Source: Lepiota brunneoincarnata
Lineage: Eukaryota > Basidiomycota > Agaricomycetes > Agaricales > Agaricaceae
Reading direction: 5' to 3'
DNA: 64,000 nt
Assembly: GCA_023014365.1 (NCBI GenBank)
Contig: JAEBUN010000031.1
Coordinates: 248,001-312,000 of the forward strand
Shown here one piece after another: positions 10,689-21,014 of this stretch (the stretch's first letter is position 1; every line of letters starts with the position of its first letter). The translations under genes were made by a program, and so were the position numbers. The notes under the pieces are model-generated. The model made no database searches. It saw only the letters and a program-made list of their open reading frames with translations, and was not told the origin of the DNA.

Positions 10689-11879
10689 ATGGCCGCCGCA
10701 GCTACCCCAAAGGAGCTAGGACTCCTCAAACCCATCGCCTTCGATGGAACTAGAAGACTATTCGAAGATTGGATCTTCCAGTGTGAAGTTTACATGCTCG
10801 CCAATGCGACCACTTACAACACCGACCTCGCTAGGACCTTATTCGTCCTTTCGACAATGCAATCAGGAGATGCCCGAGCATGGGCTAGACAATACCTCCA
10901 CGAAAGAAACGCTCAAACTCCACAAGGACAACCCATAGTCATGGAGTCATGGGACAACTTCACCACCCGACTTAGGGCCGATTTCACCCCAGCGGACGAA
11001 CATGCGTACGCGCATACCCGACTTCAAACCCTGCACCAAGCAGGCAAACCAATGACCAAGTTCAATGCTCAATTCAAGGAACTCGTCCGACAATCCGGAT
11101 TAAACGAAGATCGCACTCTGATCGATCTATACCACAAAGCAATCGATCGCCGCATTGCCATGAAAATCGATGAATCAGAAAACCCTCCGACAACGATCAC
11201 CGCTTGGTACACTCGAGCAAACAAACTCGATGACAATTTCCGCCGAATTAACGCCCTGTACGGCACCCCCAGAAACACATTTCCCCAAAGAAACCAGTAC
11301 CAACCCAACCGAGGACCAAATTGCCCAAACAATAATGTGCCCTACGCACAATTCTACCAAAGGAGCAACGCTCCACGGTTTACCCCACGTGACCCACATG
11401 CCATGGAAGTAGACCATGTCGCTATAGAAGAAGGATTCGAAGACCCTTATCCCGAAATCCCACAACCGGAAGACACCAAAGAAAACTCCGCACAAGAACC
11501 GTTGGAGTTAGATGCCGTTGTCACCGGACAACAAATGAAATCATACCAAAACCAGGAATGCTTCCGATGTGGAGCCAAAGATCATTGGGTCAGCAAATGC
11601 CCCCAACCACCACCAGCTAGACGCTTCCCAGGAATGCGCACTAACCCCCCTCGTCCTCTGAGAAACCCCAACTGTCCCTTCCCTGGACAACAAAACACTC
11701 GTCCTGGATTCCCAAACCGGAACACCCAACAATCACCGCAACGAAAATATTCCCTTGCCGTCGCAGAAGTTGCATCTCAGATGCGCCAAATGGTCGATGA
11801 CCTCGATCCAGAACTCCAACAAGAACTCCACTCCGCACTAGCCGAGGACCCGGAGATGTGTCCATTCCAGGATTTTTAA
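10689..11879 (+). CDS. gag: Gag of B1
   Basis: Capsid and nucleocapsid protein that packages element RNA into particles. The start is the ATG in AATAATGGCC; the frame is also open upstream (10062-10688). The capsid region carries the gag-type segment FDGTRRLFEDWIFQCEVYM, then ARAWARQYL and WDNFTTRLRADFTPADEHAY. One zinc knuckle, CFRCGAKDHWVSKC (C-x2-C-x4-H-x4-C), lies about 85 codons before the end. The C-terminus overlaps the pol frame by about 22 nt. The final sense codon is TTT directly before the TAA stop, in the run GATTTTTAAAAAGG, which would allow a -1 shift into pol. Confidence 0.85.
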   Translation: MAAAATPKELGLLKPIAFDGTRRLFEDWIFQCEVYMLANATTYNTDLARTLFVLSTMQSGDARAWARQYLHERNAQTPQGQPIVMESWDNFTTRLRADFTPADEHAYAHTRLQTLHQAGKPMTKFNAQFKELVRQSGLNEDRTLIDLYHKAIDRRIAMKIDESENPPTTITAWYTRANKLDDNFRRINALYGTPRNTFPQRNQYQPNRGPNCPNNNVPYAQFYQRSNAPRFTPRDPHAMEVDHVAIEEGFEDPYPEIPQPEDTKENSAQEPLELDAVVTGQQMKSYQNQECFRCGAKDHWVSKCPQPPPARRFPGMRTNPPRPLRNPNCPFPGQQNTRPGFPNRNTQQSPQRKYSLAVAEVASQMRQMVDDLDPELQQELHSALAEDPEMCPFQDF

Positions 11880-14800
11880 AAAGGAACGCTGTCGACAGAT
11901 GTGCCCCTGCACGTTCCAGAACTCAGAAGGACATTTCGTACTCTCACTCCCAGAAGGACATTTTCTCGATAAACTCTGTACAATTACGACTATCCCCGAA
12001 TAAACGATCCCTTTTCTTACCCATCGAGATTTGGAGTGAACGGACATCAAAACCTGTGGCCATCACCGCCCTGATAGACTCAGGAGCCCAAGGGAACTTT
12101 ATCTCCCACAAAGTCGTTGAACGACATGGTTATCAAACCAAACGGCTGGACCAACCAATTCCACTCAGTAACGTTGACGGAACTGATAATCAACATGGCA
12201 AGATCCATGAATACATCAAAATCAGAACCATCATTGATAAAAGAGATTGCACACTAGAAGCGTACGTCACAAACACTGGTGAAAAGGACCTCATCATCAG
12301 ATTTCCCTGGTTGGAACAATACAATCCCGACATCAACTGGAAGACCAAGACATTCTCTTGGAAACCTCAAATTGATCACCAGGACTTCCCGAAACTCCTC
12401 AGAACCCTACGACGACCAGTCGAACTCAACTCCATCGCCATGGACATAATGGCTGGAAAAACCTCTCAACCCGAGGAAAACCCCGAAGAATACGTCAACC
12501 TGTCAAATGTTGACCTCGACACCTTCTCTCTAGAAAGGGAAATGAACCCCATGCTTCTAACCCCATTAGAAGTAAACGTCAAAGCAACACACGCTACAAC
12601 GCTCCACAATGAGCAACATAACCCGACAAGATCGGCAAACCAAAAAGGAAAACAACCAGAATCAAACAAGGAACCACCTGAGATCCCTCGGAGATTTGCC
12701 CGATGGGCAAAAATATTCAACAAGAAAGCCTCCGAACGATTCCCACCATCAAGAACATTCGATCACGAAATCGAACTAAAGCTGACATTTGAAGCGAAAT
12801 CAATGAAACCCTATCAAGTGGCACCTGCCGAAGAAAAAGCACTAAAAGAATTCATAGACGAAAACCTCCGAAAAGGCTACATCCGCCCTTCAAAATCCCC
12901 TATGGCATCACCCTTCTTTTTTGTTGCCAAGAAAGGAGGAGACCTCTGACCCTGCCAAGACTATCGTTATCTAAACGATCACACCGTCAAAAATGCCTAC
13001 CCAATCCCCATGATCTCTTCTATCATGGACAAACTCAAAGGAGCTAAGTATTTCACCAAGCTCGATGTCTGCCTAGGATTCAACAACGTCAGAATCAAAG
13101 ATGGCGATCAATGGAAAGCAGTGTTCAAGACTCCCATGGGTCTTTTCGAACCGACTGTCATGTTCTTCGGACTTTGCAACAGTCCCGCGACGTTCCAACA
13201 TATGATGGACACGTTATTCTCCGAAATAATGGAGAAAGGAGGAATCATCATCTACATGGATGACATCCTAATCTATGGTAAAACCCAGGAAGAAACCGAT
13301 CGACTTACGGAAAAAGTACTACAAATCCTGCAGGAAAACGACCTCTACCTTAAAACGGAAAAATGCAAGTTCAACAAACAACGACTCAAATACCTCGGCA
13401 TGATCATCACGCCAGATGAGATCAAAATGGATCCCGGAAAACTCAAGGGAATAGAAGACTGGCCAATACCAAAAACAGTCCGACACATTTGGAAATTCAT
13501 CGGATTCTGCAACTTCTACTGGAAGTTCATCCGCAATTACTCCCACCATACCAAACCCCTGAACCAACTCCTTTCCAAGTCAAACAAATTCGAATGGAAA
13601 GAAGAACAACAGAAAGCGTTCGAAATGCTCAAAAACGAATTCCTAAAGGAACTGGTACTCCTCATGCCCGACTCCACAAAACCCTTCGAAATAGAAGCCA
13701 ATGCTTCTAAATTCGCATCAGGAGCTGTCCTATATCAAGCCGACATCAACGGAATACGGAAACCCGTATCATTCTATTCAAAAACGTTCGGACCAGCGGA
13801 ACGCAATTACGACATCTATGACAGGGAACTCCTCGCTATTATCCGAGCCCTCGAAGAATGGCGCCACTACCTCCTTGGCAGCCCCCATACTGTCCGTATC
13901 AGAACGGACCACCAAAACCTAACCTACTGGCGTAAACCCCAGAAAATCAACCACCGACAAGCACGATGGGTCCAGACCCTCGCGGACTACAACTTCAAAC
14001 TAGAACACGTTCCAGGATCAAAAATCCCAGCACCAGATGCCTTATCGAGACGTCCAGACCACATTCCCGATGTGGACAACGATAACGAAGACGTTACCAT
14101 GCTTCCAAACAATCTCTTCGTCGCCACAACTGACATGGAAAATCAAAACCTGATCACATTACTCCCAGAACACCTTTTTATCGCCACCGTCGACACGGAA
14201 CTCCAAGAAAGAATCACAGAATCACCAAAATATGACGCTAGAACCACCGAAGCGTTCAAACTCCTAAAAGAAGCCCATCCTAACGCCGCCGATAAAGACT
14301 TCGGAACAGTTCCAACCCCGAGCGGTTCACTCCTCACGTTCCAAGAACGTGTCATTATTCCAGAAGACCTCCAACTCAGACGCGATGTCATCGCAAGATA
14401 CCACGACCACCCTACACGTGGCCACCCTGGAGAACAAGAAACATATCGCCTCACCAAGAAAGAAGTGTACTGGCCAGGAATGTCAACGTTCATAAAGAAC
14501 TACGTCAAAGGCTGTCCAGAGTGTCAGCAACATAAAATCATACGCAGACTGGATCGCGCACCAACTCAACCGATTCCTCCACCAGCATCTAAACACCCAT
14601 TTGCCCAGATCTCATGGGATCTTATCACCGGTCTACCACCTAGCGCCGGCCATAATGCGATATTGTCCGTGGTGGACCACGGCCTTACGAAGGGGGTAAT
14701 TTTCATCCCAACCTCAGATCAATCAAACGCCGATGACATCGGACAACTATTAATAGAAAAAGTCTTCACCAGATTCGGACTACCTGACAAAATCATATCA

Positions 14801-15715
14801 GATCGAGACCCCAGATTCGCCGCCAACTCCCTCCGACAACTAGCCAAACGCCTTAACATCCAACAAGCATTCTCAACTGCATACCACCCCCAGACAGATG
14901 GTTCCACTGAACGATACAATCAAGAAATCGAGACCTATCTAGCCATATACTGCACCAGGAATCCCCTTGACTGGTCAGAAACCCTCCCTATCGCCGAGTT
15001 CGCACACAACTCCAAAATACATGCCTCGAGGCAGAAATCCCCATTTGAACTAATCATGGGATACAACCCTCCACTGATACCCACGGTAATGGAAACATCA
15101 AACTTTCCATCAGTAGACGAACGCATCAGACTCCTTGATGATGCCAGAAAAGAAGCACACGCAGCACATCAACTCTCCGCCAATATTATGAAACAAAGAA
15201 CCAGAAGAACTGTCAAACCCCTTGAAACACGTCAAAAGGTATGGCTAGAAGCCAAGAACCTCAAACTCCCCTTCATCTCCAACAAAATATCCCCAAAACA
15301 ACTAGGACCTTTCCTTATCACAGAAGTCTTATCACCACTCACCTACAAACTAAAACTTCCGATCAAATGGAAGATACACCCAATATTCCACAGAAACCTT
15401 CTAACCCCATACAATGAAACAGAAGCATACGGATCTCACCCGACTCCACCACCACCGGACATCATCAATGAAGAAGAAGAATACGAAATAGAAGCCATTC
15501 TAAATCACCGCCAACACCGCGGAAAACTCCAATACTACGTCAAATGGAAAGGATACTCCCATACGGAGAACGAATGGATCACCGATGAAACACTTCATAC
15601 AAACGCCGAAGAATACTTAACCGAGTATAAAGAAGCTCATGGAATCCTCCAGAAAGAACAGAAACCCACCAGAACCAACCAAAGACAACTTCACTCCCAC
15701 ACTAAACATACTTAA
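11858..15715 (+). pseudogene. pol: Pol of B1 with one internal stop
   Basis: Polyprotein in the -1 frame relative to gag, 1285 residues counting the broken codon. Protease DSG at about residue 74; reverse transcriptase with YMDD at about 466; RNase H; integrase with an HHCC region (CPECQQHK) and a DDE core (ISWDLITG, SDRDPRF, E in DGSTERYN); C-terminal chromodomain (YYVKWKGYSHTENEW). Two defects are visible. TGA at 12947-12949 interrupts GDL-stop-PCQDYRYLN where Arg (CGA) is expected. The first RNase H catalytic Asp is Asn (EANASKF). Apart from these the frame is open, so the element is one or two substitutions from intact. Chromodomains of this class are thought to guide integration to heterochromatin. 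Confidence 0.93.
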
Positions 15716-15717
15716 AG

Positions 15718-16842
15718 ATGCCCATGAACCTCGACCTCACTCGCCCCCAAACTACTCCCCCCTTTTCAACTACACCCTCACCAACCTCCTCATCATCCTC
15801 TGTCGTCATCATAAACAATGCAAGCGTCAAACATACTACACTTCAAACAACTCCCGTTCCGGCCCCGTCTCCCTACACCCCCTCTCACACCTTCGCCGCA
15901 ACATACGCCTCCCCCAGGGACGAGACCCCCGACCCCAACGACACCCCAGAACCAACAGCCGCCCCAGCCGCCTCCCTTAGATACCATACAGCTGGAGTAC
16001 GATCATATGGACCAGATCACCCTTCTGACGGAGATCTGCACGAGGCTGCCACCGACGGAGCCTTTACGACTAAATTGGAACACACTTCAATTTCAGAATA
16101 CGACCGACAACTCTGGTACGATTATACCCACCATGTACGACAGACTAAGGCTCTCGCTACTGCGTACAATACGCAACGAGCCTGGGCAGAATCACTCGAG
16201 CGACTTCTCCGCTCAAGATCGGGCCTCATGTCCAAGGTGTCGAAGAACCTACCCAAACGAGATGAGGTACATACCTCGCAGCCCCCCACCACAACCATCC
16301 CCACCACTACCACGACGACCACTGCCGCAATCATCACCACTGTCCCCAGCAAGGGAAGAAAGCCCACCAGTATCAGAAATCCCTTCAGACTTCTCACCCC
16401 CACCAAGGACGCCACCCACACCGTCACCAGTAACAACGTCCCGATTCGGAACTCCCCCAACCCCATTCACTCACGAGCCAACCCCCGAACCACCGACAGA
16501 TCAGTCTGCATCCAATGCAGACACACAGGACATTGGGCCATGGATTGCCCCCAATTCGCTTGCCTCGGATGCAAGCAATATGCCCCAGGGCATTACTCAT
16601 ACAACTGCATCAAGTACAGATGCCCCCATTGCACTGTCTTCCAACCACGCCATAAACAAACCGAATGCCCAAGTCGAAAGACCCGACACGCCCCCTATTC
16701 CAGAAATTCGACAACCCGTCCCTCGACCATTCCCACAACTCACCATCGATACATCGATCTCACCCACGACGATTACTACGAGGAATGCTACGACGACGTG
16801 GCCGAATCAAATATCACAGGAGAACCATGCGGTTCCTTCTGA
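15718..16842 (+). CDS. Extra ORF X of B1, double zinc knuckle protein
   Basis: 374-codon frame whose ATG begins two bases after the pol stop. The N-terminal third is Ser/Thr/Pro-rich. A middle segment (YDRQLWYDYTHHVRQTKAL) looks helical, and a Thr-run linker follows. Then come two consecutive zinc knuckles: CIQCRHTGHWAMDC (C-x2-C-x4-H-x4-C) and CLGCKQYAPGHYSYNC (C-x2-C-x6-H-x4-C), plus a third Cys/His cluster (RCPHCTVF...TEC). It ends SNITGEPCGSF. The knuckles suggest nucleic-acid binding, perhaps a second nucleocapsid-like function. Most of it overlaps ORF Y in another frame. The close pol spacing suggests translation by reinitiation or from a subgenomic message; that is inference. A decayed homologue sits at 19896-21014. 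Confidence 0.65.
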   Translation: MPMNLDLTRPQTTPPFSTTPSPTSSSSSVVIINNASVKHTTLQTTPVPAPSPYTPSHTFAATYASPRDETPDPNDTPEPTAAPAASLRYHTAGVRSYGPDHPSDGDLHEAATDGAFTTKLEHTSISEYDRQLWYDYTHHVRQTKALATAYNTQRAWAESLERLLRSRSGLMSKVSKNLPKRDEVHTSQPPTTTIPTTTTTTTAAIITTVPSKGRKPTSIRNPFRLLTPTKDATHTVTSNNVPIRNSPNPIHSRANPRTTDRSVCIQCRHTGHWAMDCPQFACLGCKQYAPGHYSYNCIKYRCPHCTVFQPRHKQTECPSRKTRHAPYSRNSTTRPSTIPTTHHRYIDLTHDDYYEECYDDVAESNITGEPCGSF

Positions 16843-17086
16843 ACCAAACCAAATCACCCCACCAGAAGAAAGAATTGAAAGCCCCCATTTCAGACGCCTT
16901 CTATACGACATCTTCTACCCAGGACAACCCCCATCCCCAGAAACCGCCATCATACTCGATCTTCACAGAACTCCCACTCCTACCTTCTCCCCCGTCATTC
17001 CCCCCAGACCAGACTCCACTGACCCACCACAGATCGACTACTATGAACCAAACTACCTAGCCGAATACCCGGAAGAAGGAAACTAA
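15818..17086 (+). CDS. Extra ORF Y of B1, proline-rich, overlaps ORF X
   Basis: 422-codon frame, +1 relative to ORF X and overlapping it for 1025 bp, then extending 244 bp alone. The product is strongly Pro/Ser/Thr-rich with a short non-repetitive segment (LNWNTLQFQNTTDNSG, MYDRLRLSLLRTIRN) and an acidic C-terminus (DYYEPNYLAEYPEEGN). I recognise no domain. The plus strand is poor in T and G here, which lowers stop frequency, so openness alone is weak evidence. In favour are the length, far beyond other shadow frames in this element, and an open frame in the same relative phase in element C. Confidence 0.4.
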   Translation: MQASNILHFKQLPFRPRLPTPPLTPSPQHTPPPGTRPPTPTTPQNQQPPQPPPLDTIQLEYDHMDQITLLTEICTRLPPTEPLRLNWNTLQFQNTTDNSGTIIPTMYDRLRLSLLRTIRNEPGQNHSSDFSAQDRASCPRCRRTYPNEMRYIPRSPPPQPSPPLPRRPLPQSSPLSPAREESPPVSEIPSDFSPPPRTPPTPSPVTTSRFGTPPTPFTHEPTPEPPTDQSASNADTQDIGPWIAPNSLASDASNMPQGITHTTASSTDAPIALSSNHAINKPNAQVERPDTPPIPEIRQPVPRPFPQLTIDTSISPTTITTRNATTTWPNQISQENHAVPSEPNQITPPEERIESPHFRRLLYDIFYPGQPPSPETAIILDLHRTPTPTFSPVIPPRPDSTDPPQIDYYEPNYLAEYPEEGN

Positions 17087-17123
17087 CGAGTTGTATGGAA
17101 AACAACTCTAGAAACGGACCTAA

Positions 17124-17510
17124 TGTTATCAGAAGTCACATCAGAAGGACGGTTATCTTTAGCTCACATTCCCATGTCACTATGAAACTATCAGTAGTGT
17201 ACATCAGAAGGACTATTCTTAGTATACACCTCATGTTCTCTTATCTCTGACTCATAGTTACCTCGGTCCGGACTATTATAGTAGGAGTACAGCCACACTC
17301 AGAAGTATATAAGGATACAGTACAATACCTTGTATCCTTATCTTAGTGTTATACAGTTCTTGCCTCCTATACCTCTTTGCCCTTAAAACCGGCTGGACTA
17401 TAGTGCTCCGTCATCTCTAAGTCACGCCTAGTAGGACAAGACCAAGTCTGTATAGACATCTTGCCACAAACACCGTGCTACTCAAGAGCGAACCCCTAAC
17501 CCGGGTAACA
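17124..17510 (+). repeat. 3' LTR of B1
   Basis: 387 bp, same ends as the 5' LTR, with four transitions between them by my reading. Followed by the GATAC duplication at 17511-17515. Confidence 0.95.
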
Positions 17511-17560
17511 GATACCATCCCAACCCTCTGCTTCAGTCCCAACCTGCACTGGCTCTAACA

Positions 17561-18906
17561 GTTCTCAGCTCTTATTCAACAACATAGGGAAGTAGCACAG
17601 GCATATGACAACCATTCAATGACTCCTTCTGGCTCATATACCACCCAAATCTTCTCTCGAGCCCCTCTTGCATGAGTATAAATCAAGGATCTTTTTGATC
17701 TTAAAAATCCTGCATGGAATGATTTGTTTGGACAGTCTCAAGCGGAGCTTCAACAAGGAGCTGGAGCTGCATAATTTGTCAGATTTAGATGCTGAGGGTG
17801 ACACAAAAGATATTGGTGGTGATAATGAGGGTGATATTCTGATGGATGAAGCCACTGAACAAATTCTGTTGTGTTGATGATATGTTTTATTATATGAGAA
17901 CCAAATCTGATCTATTTGTATTTGTTTACTTGCAGGCTCGGCTAAATGTACAGCAACACATCAAAGGTTTATGGTAACATGAATGTCTGATGAGTGGCTG
18001 ATGAACCAATCAGTCAGGTTCATGAAGGTTCATGAACTGGCACAACACTGAGTATGCTGGATATTGGTGGTAAAGAGTTTTGAAGGATGTCCTCCAAGTG
18101 ATTTAGTAAGGTTGGAACAATTTTTAGAGGCTAGCCTGGATATGGCACTGTGCCTAACACCAGTAATTGCCTCAATTTTAGTATAGGACTGATGAGAATT
18201 TGGCATAGAGAGGATGGTTTGCTTTAGAGTGGAAGATAATGGTATTGAAATCAACTCAAGAAGGTGGACAATGATGAAGGCATGTATTCATGAGAGACAA
18301 TGATGGGGTGATGAGAGGAAGGGAAGGGAGGGTAAATAGACAAGGACTACTGGTAAACTACAGGTGTATATAATCTACCTACAACATGGCCTCCATGAGG
18401 CAGTCAGGGGCATTCCACCAGTTTGCCAGAATTGCTAATTCCAACAAATGGCTTTATGGTAAGTGGGGGGGTTGAGAATGATGGGACATAGCTGTCAGCA
18501 CATCTATTTATATGTCAAAGACATGTGGTCACATGATATTGTTGATTCACAATCAACAGAGTCATGTACGGTGCACAAGAAGTCCATGGTTGATTTTTCA
18601 CATGCGACCACTTGACATGTCATGTCACCCATCACAACCAATGTCATGTATATCTGACCACAAACTGAAGGACTATTTGATAGGATCTAGACTACTCCAG
18701 AGTACAGAGTGATCATACTACAAGAGAATGAGGGTATAGAGGAGCAATATAGCTCAATCAGTTGTGTCCAACTTATCATCACCAGCACCATCACCATCAG
18801 AATCCTTATCATCATCACCACCATTCTTCTTATTTTCCAAGTCACCTACATCCTGAGCAGAGTCCTTTGAGCCAATGCAACGGTGAGAGGTAACTGTAAC
18901 AAGGGG
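17561..18906. other. Unassigned region between A1 and the next LTR
   Basis: AT-richer than its neighbours. A 70-codon plus-strand frame at 17668-17877 (acidic C-terminal half) and an Asp-rich minus-strand frame at 18754-18987 have no recognisable motif. The one recognisable piece is the helix-turn-helix scrap at 18030-18254. Confidence 0.5.
18030..18254 (-). pseudogene. N-terminal helix-turn-helix scrap of a Tc1/mariner-like transposase
   Basis: 74-codon frame reading ...KQTILSMPNSHQSYTKIEA then ITGVRHSAISRLASKN and SLGGHPSKL. This has the order of Tc1-type N-termini: a helix-turn-helix (I-x-x-x-T-G-V-x-x-S-A-I-S-R) followed by a G-G-x-P-x-K-L linker before the second DNA-binding domain. No DDE catalytic region follows and no inverted repeats are apparent. 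Assignment rests on this short motif. Confidence 0.5.
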
Positions 18907-19575
18907 TGTTAGAGCCAGTGCGGATCGGGACTGAAGCGGAGGGTCAGGGTGGTATCCTTGATATAAGGTAACTGGGGGACAGGGCAAAGTCAGTATGTAG
19001 ACTTTGGAACCGAGGCGGAGTACATTGGGCGGGGGGTTGGACTTGTGGCCTCAGCATATGTGCTGTGCCCTCCTGCTGTCCTAGTCCATATTTCAGGAAG
19101 TTGGAGCCAAAGTGGAGCAAGGCAGAAGAGAGGAGAGGATATGGAACAGGGAGCTGGTCTGCTGCTCAATTTGATTATCAGACTGAGGAGTACAAGTCAA
19201 GTACCTATGATATATACTACTGGTCTTATGAACTATGACTCATACTGACTATGTGCAGAGCAAAGCGGAGACTGATATAGTTACAAACGGATTACAAATG
19301 GATTACAAATGGATTACGAAGGAAATGGAGACCAGTATGGATATGGAGACTGATAACATCTCTTGGTTACGGATGGAGAATGGAGAACTGGAAAGTAGCA
19401 CTGAGGGTCAGGTGACCATGGCATGTGTGGAGATGGTCGCATGATCGGGGCAATGGGTTACAGTCGGAGCAAGTCGGAGCCAAGTCAGAGGGCAGAGGGT
19501 TGTTATGTGGAGCGCACATGGCGTCGAGAAGCCAAAGTATAATGGTTAAGCTTTGGGTTTGGCATGGATATGACA
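18907..19575 (-). repeat. LTR of family A without matching flanks
   Basis: A 669-bp LTR with both proper ends. The adjacent pentamers are AGGGG on the left and GGAAT on the right, so there is no target duplication. The right flank is the middle of a gypsy chromodomain. It probably marks recombination between LTRs of two elements, or a deletion. Confidence 0.85.
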
Positions 19576-19576
19576 G

Positions 19577-19918
19577 GAATACAACACAGCCCCGCCTCCT
19601 GACCTTGTCAATGGAGAAGAAGAATACGAGGTTGAGTCAATACTGCGCCACAGAAAATTCCAGAACAAGTATCAATTCCTAGTCAGATGGAAAGGATACC
19701 TTCCCACCAAGGACTCCTGGGAGCCAGAAGCAAACCTGGAGAACGCCAAGGAAATCATTGAAGAATATAAAAGGGCCCACAAACTAGACAGCCCCACCAA
19801 TGACCCAACCACCCAATACTTGAGCAACCACTCCAGACCTCCCAGAGCCAGACAACAATGGATGCCTTCTCATCCGGGAAAGAATCATATCCCTGGTGAA
19901 CCACATCACAGGAAATAG
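19577..19918 (+). pseudogene. Chromodomain end of pol, element C
   Basis: Starts abruptly at the LTR junction. Reads PPPDLVNGEEEYEVESIL, then a chromodomain core (YQFLVRWKGYLPTKDSWEPE, ENAKEIIEEYKRAH) and a short basic tail, stop at 19916-19918. Everything upstream of the integrase C-terminus is missing. Confidence 0.85.
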
Positions 19919-21014
19919 CCAACCTGGCCCTGCCACCAATACCATTGACAACCAACCAGACAGGACCAACAGTCCTTATATCATCCAGCATACCTTCCTT
20001 CCCTCCAATCAACCCGAAATACGATCCATCCTTCTACATGAAGTTCCCTTTCATATTACTGGAACCTGTCTTAAATGCAGTCCAGTGATGGTACCCCTGG
20101 TTGACACCTGCTGGAAGACATTTACTGCTCTTCTGTATCACAAGCGCCTTGTCTATGACCGAACAACAGAATTCCAAGAACTATGTGCCACTATTCTTTC
20201 TAGTGCAACAGAGGAACAGGACCACACTACCATTTCTGCCATGTTATCAACCGCTCTCACCAAATTCCCATTCAAGAGTCTGATCCCAAGCCTGAGCAAT
20301 GGAAGCAGAAGTCAGGACCACCCTGTCCTACCTGTTGGGACTGCCACCCAATCTTCCAACCCTCCCATGGTGGATATGAATAACCAACCACCAAGTACTA
20401 TACAAGTTATATCTGCTTCTAATGACACCCCCACCAGGACTACCACCAACCACCTATCCAACACCAGAACTTGCTGCAATTGCTGCCATCAATATGGCCA
20501 TATCAAGGCAGGATGCCTGCACTACCAATGTCAATATTGTTGAAAGATTGCCCCCAGCCATTATGAGAAGCACTGCAAAAGAAACCCTTACCAACATCAA
20601 CCCGCAAGTATGGTACCTGGCCTGTATTGCCACCCACAAAGAATACCAAGCAGAGCTCAATCCCTCACATGCAAAACCACAAACAACAATATTTGACATA
20701 TTATTGCAAACACTGAGCAGCGCCCTGCCTCAGCCAGACCCCTCTGCACCCAAATTCAAGGTGCCCCCATCATCATTCTGGCCACCAATGCCACCACCAC
20801 ACCTACTGGTAGAAGCCACTGACTTTCTGAATTGGTCCTTTGACACACCCATCACCACTCGCTCCAGAGAACCCCTTGTCATCAACCTCACCCAAGACCT
20901 GCCATCCCCAGGCCACCAAGTTACCGAAGCGACTCTCCAGAACCTGACCCCTACTACAACTGGGACCCCGTTGCCAAATCAAACATCACAGGAGAGCCTG
21001 TTGGATTATACTGA
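19896..21014 (+). pseudogene. ORF X homologue in element C, double zinc knuckle, broken
   Basis: Frame beginning at the 19896 ATG, overlapping the pol end. It contains CNCCHQYGHIKAGC (C-x2-C-x4-H-x4-C) and then C-Q-Y-C-stop-K-I-A-P-S-H-Y-E-K-H-C, the same C-x2-C-x6-H-x4-C spacing as ORF X of B1 apart from a TGA at 20541-20543. Several further TGA codons follow, but the same frame closes with SNITGEPVGLY at 21012-21014, matching the SNITGEPCGSF end of the B1 protein. Decayed, clearly homologous in its zinc region and tail. Confidence 0.65.

Larger units (their letters stand above)
9316..17510 (+). mobile_element. Full-length Ty3/gypsy element B1, TSD GATAC
   Basis: 8195-bp element with two 387-bp LTRs and a perfect 5-bp duplication, GATAC at 9311-9315 and 17511-17515, inserted in the A1 3' LTR. 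Order: LTR, primer-binding site, gag, pol in the -1 frame, two overlapping extra ORFs, LTR. I count four differences between the LTRs, all transitions, so insertion is recent. One nonsense codon in pol and a changed RNase H residue suggest this copy cannot move alone. Confidence 0.95.
4009..17560 (+). mobile_element. Ty3/gypsy element A1, 5'-truncated, with nested insertions
   Basis: Decayed plus-strand copy of family A. It lacks the 5' LTR, gag and protease; homology to the other copies begins at about 4009 with the reverse transcriptase codons ICPSTSPHG. It is interrupted by a solo LTR (4229-4888) and by element B1 inside its 3' LTR. It carries pol on the plus strand, then the convergent antisense gene, a polypurine tract at about 8690-8702, and the 3' LTR. 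Many CGA-to-TGA changes show long inactivity. Confidence 0.9.

Noticed and set aside
17668..17877. 69-residue plus-strand ORF as a gene
   Set aside because: Too short, no motif, no clear promoter or splice context.
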